Assembly (NCBI RefSeq): GCF_946482535.1
Contig: NZ_CAMLRU010000132.1
Location: 1-7,548 of the forward strand
Source: an uncultured Flavobacterium sp.
GTDB taxonomy: Bacteria > Bacteroidota > Bacteroidia > Flavobacteriales > Flavobacteriaceae
Length of the DNA: 7,548 bases
Reading direction: 5' to 3'
Both the position numbers and the translations under genes were made by a program. Below the pieces are notes generated by a model. That model searched no databases and was not told the origin of the DNA. It was given only the letters and a program-made list of their open reading frames with translations. Positions 1-5,054 of this stretch are shown here, piece after piece; the first letter of the stretch is position 1; every line of letters starts with the position of its first letter.

Positions 1-936
1 GACAAAGCCGAGAGCATGAAAGCGAGAATTATTTCGCTTTATCCTAATTCAAGATATGCTCAAATATTGAGCAATCCTAACAATGAGTTAGCCGAATCTG
101 AAGATTCTCCGAAAGCGGTTTATGAAACCCTTTACAAGCAATATTTATCCGGAGACTACAAAGCTGTTTTGACCGCTACATCGGCTGCTATTGACAGATT
201 TACCGGTGATGAAATGGTGCCTAAATTTGAATTATTGAAAGCCAATATTGTCGGAAAATTGTCAGGCTTAGAAGAATACAGTAAAGCTTTAAATTTTGTG
301 GCGCTCAATTACCCTAACGTAGAAGAAGGAAAGAGAGCCGAAAAAATGTTGACGGTTGATATGCCTAAACTTAATGCTTTGCAATTGTCAAGTTTGGATT
401 CTAAAAACTGGAAAATCCTTTACAGAACCAAAGATTTTGAAGACAAGAACACCAAAATTCTCCGAGAAAAAATCGGTAAGTTTATCAAAGACCGTAGCTT
501 AGATAGGTTGACAGTATCTTTAGACCTTTACACCATGACCGACAATTTTGTGGTGATTCACGGGTTGAATTCTAATGATTTAGCGGTTGGAATTACTTCT
601 ATTTTAAAGGATTACAAAGATTATAAAATTCAAGACATACCAATCATCATCTCTACCGAGAATTATACGATTGTTCAAATCAAGAAAAATTTAGACGAGT
701 ATTTGGCCGGAAACCTTACGGATAATCCAACACAACCCAATTGGGACGGAACCTTTGAAAAACCTGTCGTTGAACAAGAACAGCCTAAACCTGCTGTCCA
801 AGAGCAACCTAAAAAGCAGCCAATAAACGAAAATGATGCTCAACCCATCAAGCCCATGAAAGGAACAGACGGCAATGAAGGACAAATCGGAATGCCGCCA
901 TCACCTCAATCACAGAAGTCGGGTAAAAAAGGATAA
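1..936 (+). CDS. porW: C-terminal part of SprE/PorW-like gliding and type IX secretion lipoprotein (5' truncated)
   Basis: The frame is already open at base 1 and gives 311 residues to the TAA at 934-936; the ATG at 16 is internal, so the true start and any lipoprotein signal lie upstream. The first residues (a YPNSRYAQIL-type helix end) and the segment around residues 37-115 look like TPR-type helical repeats. A compact alpha/beta domain follows at about 130-235 (motifs DRLTVSLDLY, FVVIHG, IIISTENY, VQIKKNLDEYL). The last 70 residues are a low-complexity Pro/Gln/Lys-rich tail with two EQPK copies. This layout matches, from memory, the end of SprE of Flavobacterium johnsoniae (PorW in Porphyromonas), an outer-membrane-associated TPR lipoprotein needed for type IX secretion and gliding. 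Only 4 bases separate its stop from the bactofilin start, so the two are probably co-transcribed. The family call rests on recognition of the C-terminal domain and on synteny, not on a search. Confidence 0.78.
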   Translation, partial: DKAESMKARIISLYPNSRYAQILSNPNNELAESEDSPKAVYETLYKQYLSGDYKAVLTATSAAIDRFTGDEMVPKFELLKANIVGKLSGLEEYSKALNFVALNYPNVEEGKRAEKMLTVDMPKLNALQLSSLDSKNWKILYRTKDFEDKNTKILREKIGKFIKDRSLDRLTVSLDLYTMTDNFVVIHGLNSNDLAVGITSILKDYKDYKIQDIPIIISTENYTIVQIKKNLDEYLAGNLTDNPTQPNWDGTFEKPVVEQEQPKPAVQEQPKKQPINENDAQPIKPMKGTDGNEGQIGMPPSPQSQKSGKKG

Positions 937-940
937 AATT

Positions 941-1345
941 ATGTTTGAAAAAAGTCAAAAATCATATACCGATCTTTTAGGAAAAACCAACCGAATTGTG
1001 GAAGGAACGACTATCACGGGCGATATTATTTCTCCGGCAGATTTTCGATTAGACGGTCATTTAATTGGCAACTTTCAGTCGAAAGGAAAGATTGTTATTG
1101 GTCCGGCCGGAAGTGTTAAAGGAGACATCATTTGTAAAAATGCCGATATCGAAGGGATTTTTGAAGGCAAGATACAAGTGCAGGAAATCCTCAATGTAAA
1201 ATCGAAATCTCATATTATAGGAGAAGTAATTTGCGGTAAATTATCCGTTGAACCCGGAGCCGAATTCAGCGCTACCTGCGTAATGAAACCACACGTGAAA
1301 AACCTTCCCGGTAATGGACAATCCACAGAAGAAAAAAGCGCGTAA
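941..1345 (+). CDS. Bactofilin (polymer-forming cytoskeletal protein)
   Basis: This 134-residue protein has the bactofilin pattern: a short polar N-terminal tail (about 1-17), then a core at about 18-112 of short beta repeats with regularly spaced Gly and hydrophobic residues (TTITGDI, RLDGHLIGNF, KIVIGPAGSVKGDI, ADIEGIFEGKI, HIIGEVICGKL, SVEPGAEF), and a disordered tail. Such repeats fold as a right-handed beta helix that polymerises end to end without nucleotide, usually on the inner face of the membrane, giving scaffolds for cell shape or polar machinery. The start at 941 is chosen over an in-frame ATG at 875: the 875 start would overlap porW deeply and add a basic, non-conserved leader, while 941 is preceded by a purine-rich AAAAAAGGA about 6 bases upstream and begins MFEKSQK, typical of the family. 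The 3' end overlaps atpZ by 32 bases. The specific role in this organism is unknown. Confidence 0.9.
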   Translation: MFEKSQKSYTDLLGKTNRIVEGTTITGDIISPADFRLDGHLIGNFQSKGKIVIGPAGSVKGDIICKNADIEGIFEGKIQVQEILNVKSKSHIIGEVICGKLSVEPGAEFSATCVMKPHVKNLPGNGQSTEEKSA

Positions 1346-1547
1346 CAAGTGGCTGACACTGATCAATATTCCTATCCAGATGGGTGTAATTGTTTTTTTG
1401 TTTGCTTCTCTGGGTCGATGGCTTGATGAAAAGTACAGCAATCCTCATCATATTTATGTAAAAATTTCAACTTTACTTGGCGTGGCCATAGCATTTTACA
1501 ATCTTAACCGTCAGTTAAAAGAAATTAATAAATCAGACAATCAGTAA
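1314..1547 (+). CDS. atpZ: AtpZ/AtpI-family small membrane protein of the ATP synthase locus
   Basis: A 77-residue protein with a basic N-terminus (KKKARNK at 6-12), a first membrane helix at about 13-34 and a second at about 47-66, with the helix-connecting segment LGRWLDEKY (33-41). This is the hairpin of the AtpZ / F1F0 ATPase gene 1 family (Pfam ATPase_gene1), usually encoded just before the Fo genes. In other bacteria AtpZ and AtpI have been linked to c-ring assembly or stability and to Mg2+/Ca2+ uptake; neither role can be read from this sequence. The start ATG lies inside the bactofilin gene in another frame, giving a 32-base overlap, and no good ribosome binding site precedes it, so translation is probably coupled to bactofilin translation. 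One base separates its stop from the next ATG. Confidence 0.85.
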   Translation: MDNPQKKKARNKWLTLINIPIQMGVIVFLFASLGRWLDEKYSNPHHIYVKISTLLGVAIAFYNLNRQLKEINKSDNQ

Positions 1548-1548
1548 T

Positions 1549-1947
1549 ATGAATTTAGACAAATTCAAATCCATTTTTACCGTTTTAGTTTTAGGGCTCA
1601 TTGGTTTTGTCATTCACAAAGCCTTGTTTTATTTTTTGGTGCCCCAAGTTTATGAAGGAGCTTTTATCTATTCTGTTGAACTGTTGTATCTGTTCTTTTT
1701 CTTCTTTTCTTCGATGTTGATTTTGGTCTTGGATAAGGTTAAAGAAAAGAGCATTAACTCGGTAGGTTATACCTTTTTACTGCTAACGACTTTAAAGATG
1801 GGAATTGCTTTTATTTTTTTGAAACCGATATTGGCCGGAAACTTGCCCAAAACACCCACAGAAAAAATGAGTTTTTTTATCATTTTCATTTACTTTTTGG
1901 CAATAGAAACCTATGTAACTATCAGAATTTTAAATAATAAACAATAA
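1549..1947 (+). CDS. Four-helix membrane protein in the AtpI position (possibly DUF6168-type)
   Basis: A 132-residue, strongly hydrophobic protein with four predicted membrane helices at about 8-30, 41-61, 70-93 and 106-126. Charged residues lie in the loop between helices 2 and 3 (DKVKEK, 62-67) and at the C-terminus (RILNNKQ). It sits one base after atpZ and directly before atpB. AtpI of other bacteria is also a protein of about 130 residues with four helices beside atpB, so a functional equivalent of AtpI is a reasonable inference. I see no clear AtpI sequence motif, however, and recall similar Flavobacteriaceae proteins being labelled only as a DUF (DUF6168). A Glu within helix 4 (residue 120) and a Lys in helix 3 (residue 83) are buried charges that could matter for function. 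Confidence is high that it is a real gene, low for its role. Confidence 0.75.
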   Translation: MNLDKFKSIFTVLVLGLIGFVIHKALFYFLVPQVYEGAFIYSVELLYLFFFFFSSMLILVLDKVKEKSINSVGYTFLLLTTLKMGIAFIFLKPILAGNLPKTPTEKMSFFIIFIYFLAIETYVTIRILNNKQ

Positions 1948-1959
1948 AAGGGTTTTAAA

Positions 1960-1975
1960 TTGACAATTCTGTCAA
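1960..1975. repeat. Short inverted repeat TTGACA-N4-TGTCAA in the atpB upstream spacer
   Basis: A perfect 6-base inverted repeat (1960-1965 and 1970-1975) with spacer ATTC lies 12 bases after the preceding gene. It could be a small operator or a weak hairpin. It is followed by an A-run on the + strand rather than a T-run, so it is not a terminator of the upstream genes. Its biological role is uncertain and it may be chance. Confidence 0.3.
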
Positions 1976-1998
1976 AAAAATTAAAACATATACTTTTT

Positions 1999-2029
1999 AA
2001 TATTAATTAATATTGTACTTTTGCACCAA
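1999..2029 (+). promoter_or_regulatory. Probable Bacteroidota-type promoter of the atpB-led operon
   Basis: TACTTTTG at 2016-2023 matches exactly the TAnnTTTG -7 consensus used by the primary sigma factor of Bacteroidota. Transcription would start about 5-7 bases later, near 2029, leaving a leader of about 35 bases before the atpB ATG. No clean TTG-type -33 box is present at the usual spacing; that position is a T-run (1993-1998). A perfect 16-base AT-only palindrome (AATATTAATTAATATT, 1999-2014) fills the spacer directly upstream of the -7 box. The spacer at 1948-2063 is the longest non-coding stretch in the window, which supports a promoter here. Confidence 0.65.
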
Positions 2030-2063
2030 ATTTGAGAAAATAAAATTTAGATAATTATCAGAT

Positions 2064-3218
2064 ATGGTGTTTTCAAAAAAACCACTCCGTTTTATCATCG
2101 CTGCTTTAGTAGCTTTTTTACCATTAATAAGTTCGGCCAATCCAACAGTTGATTCCACCAAAGTTTCAGCAGAAACCACACATGCGGTTGAAGCTACTCA
2201 TGGAGAATCAGCAGAACCAAAAGATGTCAAAACAGAAATAAAAGAGTTCATCGATCACCACTTGAAAGACTCTTATGACTTCAATATTTTTGGTTACAAA
2301 GACGAAGCCGGAAAACAACACCACGTTGGGTTTCCGTTACCGGTTATCTTATTGGATAATGGGTTACAAGTTTTCTCTTCTTCAAAATTCCACAATGATC
2401 ATGAAGTTGCTGAGGTTAATGGAAATTTCTACAAATTACACCACGGTAAAATCTACAAAGTAGACAGCGCTCAAGGCGAAGTAACTATGGATGAGCACCA
2501 CCATGCTACCAATGCTAAACCGCTTGATTTTTCTATCACTAAAAACGTATTCATGATTTTTGTAGTAGCTTTAATCATGTTCTTCTTGTTTAAAAGTTTG
2601 GCCAAATCTTACGCTAAAAACGGAGGTATTGCTACCGGAATTGGACGAATTTTTGAACCGATTGTATTATACGTTAGAGACGAAATTGCTATCCCGAACA
2701 TCGGAGAGAAACACTATAAAAAATACATGAGTTATTTATTGACCATTTTCTTCTTTATTTGGTTCTTAAATATCTTCGGATTGACGCCACTGGGAATCAA
2801 CGTAACCGGAAACATTGCGGTAACAGCTTGTTTGGCTTTAATCACTTACTTAATCACCACCTTTACTGCAAAAAAAGATTATTGGGGTCACATTTTCTGG
2901 ATGCCGGGCGTACCTGTGCCGATGAAATTTATCTTAGCACCAATTGAATTATTGGGAACTATTATCAAACCTTTCTCCTTAATGATTCGTCTCTATGCGA
3001 ATATCGTTGCGGGTCACATCGTATTGATGAGTTTGATTGGGTTGATGTTTGTATTCAAAAACTGGATCGGAAGCAGTTTGTCTTTCTTCCTTTCGTTTGC
3101 GATTTCATTAATCGAAATATTAGTTGCTTTATTGCAAGCTTATATATTTACTATGTTGTCGGCCCTTTATTTTGGTTCGGCTGTAGAAGAGCATCATCAT
3201 GATGAAGCTCACCATTAA
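2064..3218 (+). CDS. atpB: F-type ATP synthase Fo subunit a, with signal peptide and periplasmic N-domain
   Basis: Subunit a forms the proton half-channels beside the c-ring. The C-terminal part (about 158-376) has the membrane helices of the family. The essential arginine is R309 in SLMIRLYANIVAGH, corresponding to E. coli aR210. The conserved Gln of the last helix is Q358 in LLQAYIFTML. The residue nine after the Arg is H318 and the last-helix partner is E351; E. coli has Glu (219) and His (245) at these places, so the pair is swapped as in mitochondria. The protein has 384 residues against about 270 in E. coli. The extra length is N-terminal: a signal peptide (basic KKPLR, hydrophobic core 9-22, likely cut after A25) and a periplasmic segment at about 26-155 rich in His. 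The C-terminus is also His-rich (EEHHHDEAHH). It is preceded by a good -7 box and 31 bases separate it from atpE. The start is the first ATG that yields the signal peptide. Confidence 0.97.
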   Translation: MVFSKKPLRFIIAALVAFLPLISSANPTVDSTKVSAETTHAVEATHGESAEPKDVKTEIKEFIDHHLKDSYDFNIFGYKDEAGKQHHVGFPLPVILLDNGLQVFSSSKFHNDHEVAEVNGNFYKLHHGKIYKVDSAQGEVTMDEHHHATNAKPLDFSITKNVFMIFVVALIMFFLFKSLAKSYAKNGGIATGIGRIFEPIVLYVRDEIAIPNIGEKHYKKYMSYLLTIFFFIWFLNIFGLTPLGINVTGNIAVTACLALITYLITTFTAKKDYWGHIFWMPGVPVPMKFILAPIELLGTIIKPFSLMIRLYANIVAGHIVLMSLIGLMFVFKNWIGSSLSFFLSFAISLIEILVALLQAYIFTMLSALYFGSAVEEHHHDEAHH

Positions 3219-3249
3219 TATTAATGTTTAATTTTTAATACATATTTTT

Positions 3250-3441
3250 ATGGAAATTCCTAAAATCATTGGAGCAGGATTAGTAGTAATCGGAGCTGGT
3301 ATCGGTATCGGAAGAATTGGTGGTTCTGCAATGGACGCTATTGCACGTCAACCGGAAGCTACTGGTAAAATCCAAACAGCGATGTTGATTGCTGCTGCGC
3401 TTATTGAAGGTATCGGATTTGCTGCTTTATTCGCAGTATAA
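3250..3441 (+). CDS. atpE: F-type ATP synthase Fo subunit c (rotor ring proteolipid)
   Basis: A 63-residue hairpin of two helices that oligomerises into the rotor ring. Helix 1 (about 5-31) has the Gly-rich packing motif GAGIGIGRIGGSA (15-27). The polar loop ARQPE (32-36) contacts gamma and epsilon. Helix 2 (about 41-62) carries the ion-binding carboxylate E53 in AALIEGIGF. The residues that bind Na+ in Na+-dependent rings (Gln in helix 1, Ser just after the Glu) align to I20 and G54 here, so the ring is predicted to carry protons. It is shorter than the 79-residue E. coli subunit, lacking much of the N-terminal helix extension. Many copies of c are needed per complex, and a terminator-like hairpin directly after this gene may favour its expression over atpF. 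Confidence 0.97.
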   Translation: MEIPKIIGAGLVVIGAGIGIGRIGGSAMDAIARQPEATGKIQTAMLIAAALIEGIGFAALFAV

Positions 3442-3454
3442 TTCAAACAAAACA

Positions 3455-3483
3455 AAAAGCTGCAACGGTTGGTTGTAGCTTTT
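3455..3483 (+). terminator. Terminator-like hairpin between atpE and atpF
   Basis: The arms AAAAGCTGCAAC (3455-3466) and GTTGTAGCTTTT (3472-3483) form a 12-pair stem with one G:U pair and a GGTTG loop of 5 bases; the T-rich run continues as GTTT. It begins 13 bases after the atpE stop. The shape fits a factor-independent terminator. Because atpF to atpG follow with no obvious promoter of their own, it more likely works as a partial terminator or as a 3' end that protects the atpBE message after processing, raising subunit c relative to the rest. Confidence 0.6.
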
Positions 3484-3525
3484 GTTTAAAAATTAAATTA
3501 AAAAGACTTATAATTATTTTATAAT

Positions 3526-4026
3526 ATGGAAAAGTTAATAAATGATTTTTCATTAGGATTGTTCTTCTGGCAGTTTTTGATTTTCGTAGGATTGATTTTC
3601 TTATTGAAAAAATTCGCTTGGAAACCAATTTTAGATGCCGTTAACGAAAGAGAAGAAGGCATTAGAAACGCTTTACTTTCGGCTGAAAATGCTAAGAAAG
3701 AAATGCAAAACTTGAAGTCAGATAATGAGAAATTATTAGCTGATGCAAGATTAGAGCGCGATACCATGATGAAAGAAGCTCGTGAAATCAAAGAAAAAAT
3801 GATCAACGATGCTAAAGCTGAAGCACAAGCAGCCGGTCAAAAAATGATTGAGCAAGCCAAAGCTTCTATTGAAAGCGAGAAAAATGCCGCTTTAGCTGAA
3901 CTGAAATCTCAAGTTTCTTCTTTGTCATTAGACATCGCCGAAAAATTATTAAAAGACGAATTATCTAACAAAGAAGCTCAAACCAAATTGGTAGAGAAAA
4001 TGTTAGGTGATGTAAAATTAAATTAA
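3526..4026 (+). CDS. atpF: F-type ATP synthase Fo subunit b (peripheral stalk)
   Basis: A 166-residue protein with a single N-terminal membrane helix (about 8-28, FSLGLFFWQFLIFVGLIFLL), the conserved KKFAWKPILDAVNERE segment just after it (28-43), and then a long charged helix (about 40-145) rich in Ala, Glu and Lys typical of the right-handed coiled coil of the b dimer. The C-terminal part (about 130-166) would bind delta at the top of F1. Length is close to the usual 156-170. Only one b-type gene is present, so the stalk is probably a homodimer. It lies 84 bases after atpE, with the hairpin between them, and 5 bases before atpH. Confidence 0.96.
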   Translation: MEKLINDFSLGLFFWQFLIFVGLIFLLKKFAWKPILDAVNEREEGIRNALLSAENAKKEMQNLKSDNEKLLADARLERDTMMKEAREIKEKMINDAKAEAQAAGQKMIEQAKASIESEKNAALAELKSQVSSLSLDIAEKLLKDELSNKEAQTKLVEKMLGDVKLN

Positions 4027-4031
4027 TCGTT

Positions 4032-4559
4032 ATGTCAAGAGCTGCGATTAGATACGCGAAAGCAATTTTAGAAACGGCGGTTTCCAACGGAAACGCTGCT
4101 AAAGTTAATGACGACATGTTGTCTGTAGTTGCTTCAGTGGCCGGAAGTGCTGAATTAAACGAATTTCTGTCAAGCCCAATCATTTCTTCGGATTTGAAAA
4201 TGAGCGCCTTGAAAGAAGTTTTCGCGAACGTTCAGTCAGAAACCAATGCATTGTTCAGATTGCTTCAAGAAAACAAAAGATTTGAAATTTTAGCCGATGT
4301 TGCTAAGCAATTCAATGCCCAATTCGACGAAATGAATGGTGTAGAGATTGCTAAAGTTACTACTGCTTTCCCAATCACCGCCGATTTGCAAAATCAAGTT
4401 TTGGCAAAGATTGCAACCATTTCAGATAAAAAGATAACGATTGAAAACATCGTAGATCCTGCCATAATCGGGGGATTTATTTTGAGAATAGGCGACAAAC
4501 AATACAACGCTTCCGTGGCCAATAGGTTACAAGAATTAAGAAGAGAGTTTTCTAATTAA
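4032..4559 (+). CDS. atpH: F-type ATP synthase F1 subunit delta (OSCP-like)
   Basis: A 175-residue protein of normal family length. The N-terminal helical bundle (about 1-105) begins SRAAIRYAKAI, a hallmark of delta/OSCP, and contains FRLLQENKRFEIL (75-87). The C-terminal domain carries the conserved IIGGFILRIGDKQYNAS (145-161), followed by a final helix NRLQELRREF. Delta caps the alpha3beta3 head through the alpha N-terminus and binds the C-terminus of b. In most bacteria atpA follows directly; here a small unrelated gene comes between them, starting only 6 bases after this stop. Confidence 0.96.
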   Translation: MSRAAIRYAKAILETAVSNGNAAKVNDDMLSVVASVAGSAELNEFLSSPIISSDLKMSALKEVFANVQSETNALFRLLQENKRFEILADVAKQFNAQFDEMNGVEIAKVTTAFPITADLQNQVLAKIATISDKKITIENIVDPAIIGGFILRIGDKQYNASVANRLQELRREFSN

Positions 4560-4565
4560 TTGTAC

Positions 4566-5042
4566 ATGAAAAAGTTATTTACAATATTGTTTTTGATGAT
4601 TAGCGTTGCTTCTTTTTCTCAAAAGGTAAAGTTGAAAAAAGGAGATGTTTTAGTTGACGAAAAACAATGGCTCAAATACAAAAAAGATGTATTTGATTAC
4701 TCAATAATGAATTTAAAAGGTGACGAAATAATCTTTATTAAATATGTTGTCAGAGGTCCAAACAACCAAGTTTTTAGTAAAGAAGGTGAACCGAATTATT
4801 ATCAAGTTTCTTTTTTAGGCTTAAATAAGAAAGTTGAAATAAGAAAGTTCGATAAAGACATTTTGGAAATTTTGTATTCAGGTAAGGTAGTGAATGAAGA
4901 CGGAACCTTGAACAATGAGAAAATTGACATATTGGTTGAGAAATACGGCAATCAGTATTCAGAAAACAATGGCAACAATACAATAATTATAAAAGAAGAA
5001 CCTGTTAGACGTTCGGGAATTAATATTAATATAGGAAGATAA
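4566..5042 (+). CDS. Small secreted protein of unknown function inserted between atpH and atpA
   Basis: I do not recognise a function. From the ATG at 4566 the product has 158 residues and begins with a clear signal peptide (MKK, hydrophobic core 4-15, likely cut near S18/Q19, as in many Flavobacterium secreted proteins). A TTG at 4560 would add only two residues and touch the atpH stop, so the ATG is preferred. The mature part (about 19-145) is charged, with alternating hydrophobic residues suggesting beta strands (KVKLKKGDVLVDEKQW, DEIIFIKYVV, YYQVSFLGL, KKVEIRKF, DILEILYSGK). It has an Asn-rich stretch (134-139) and ends RRSGININIGR. There are no cysteines, no lipobox and no further membrane helix. 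By hand count 8 of 17 Ile codons are ATA, against about 1 of more than 40 in atpA, hinting at separate history or weak codon selection. Spacing is 6 bases after atpH and 12 before atpA, so it is probably co-transcribed with the ATP synthase. Confidence 0.8.
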   Translation: MKKLFTILFLMISVASFSQKVKLKKGDVLVDEKQWLKYKKDVFDYSIMNLKGDEIIFIKYVVRGPNNQVFSKEGEPNYYQVSFLGLNKKVEIRKFDKDILEILYSGKVVNEDGTLNNEKIDILVEKYGNQYSENNGNNTIIIKEEPVRRSGININIGR

Positions 5043-5054
5043 TAATACAATACT

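Noticed and set aside
691..885. Minus-strand open frame of 64 codons over the porW tail
   Set aside because: It is the antisense reading of the low-complexity Pro/Gln/Lys tail and has no start context or family features.
875..940. Upstream in-frame start for bactofilin
   Set aside because: It would add 22 basic, non-family residues and overlap porW by 62 bases; the ATG at 941 has a better upstream context and a family-like N-terminus.
1960..1965. TTGACA as a classical sigma-70 -35 box
   Set aside because: It is about 50 bases upstream of the only good -7 element and no TATAAT-type box lies 16-18 bases after it; Bacteroidota primary promoters do not use this consensus.
3214..3225. Perfect 12-base palindrome ATTAATATTAAT across the atpB stop codon
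   Set aside because: It is pure A/T, overlaps the stop codon, and such palindromes are expected often in spacers this AT-rich.
3519..3806. Minus-strand open frame of 95 codons over the start of atpF
   Set aside because: It is antisense to the conserved subunit b coding region; its existence follows from the Lys/Leu-rich codons of atpF and the product resembles no known family.
4560..4565. TTG start for the small secreted protein
   Set aside because: It adds only two residues ahead of a perfect signal peptide start at ATG 4566 and overlaps nothing useful.
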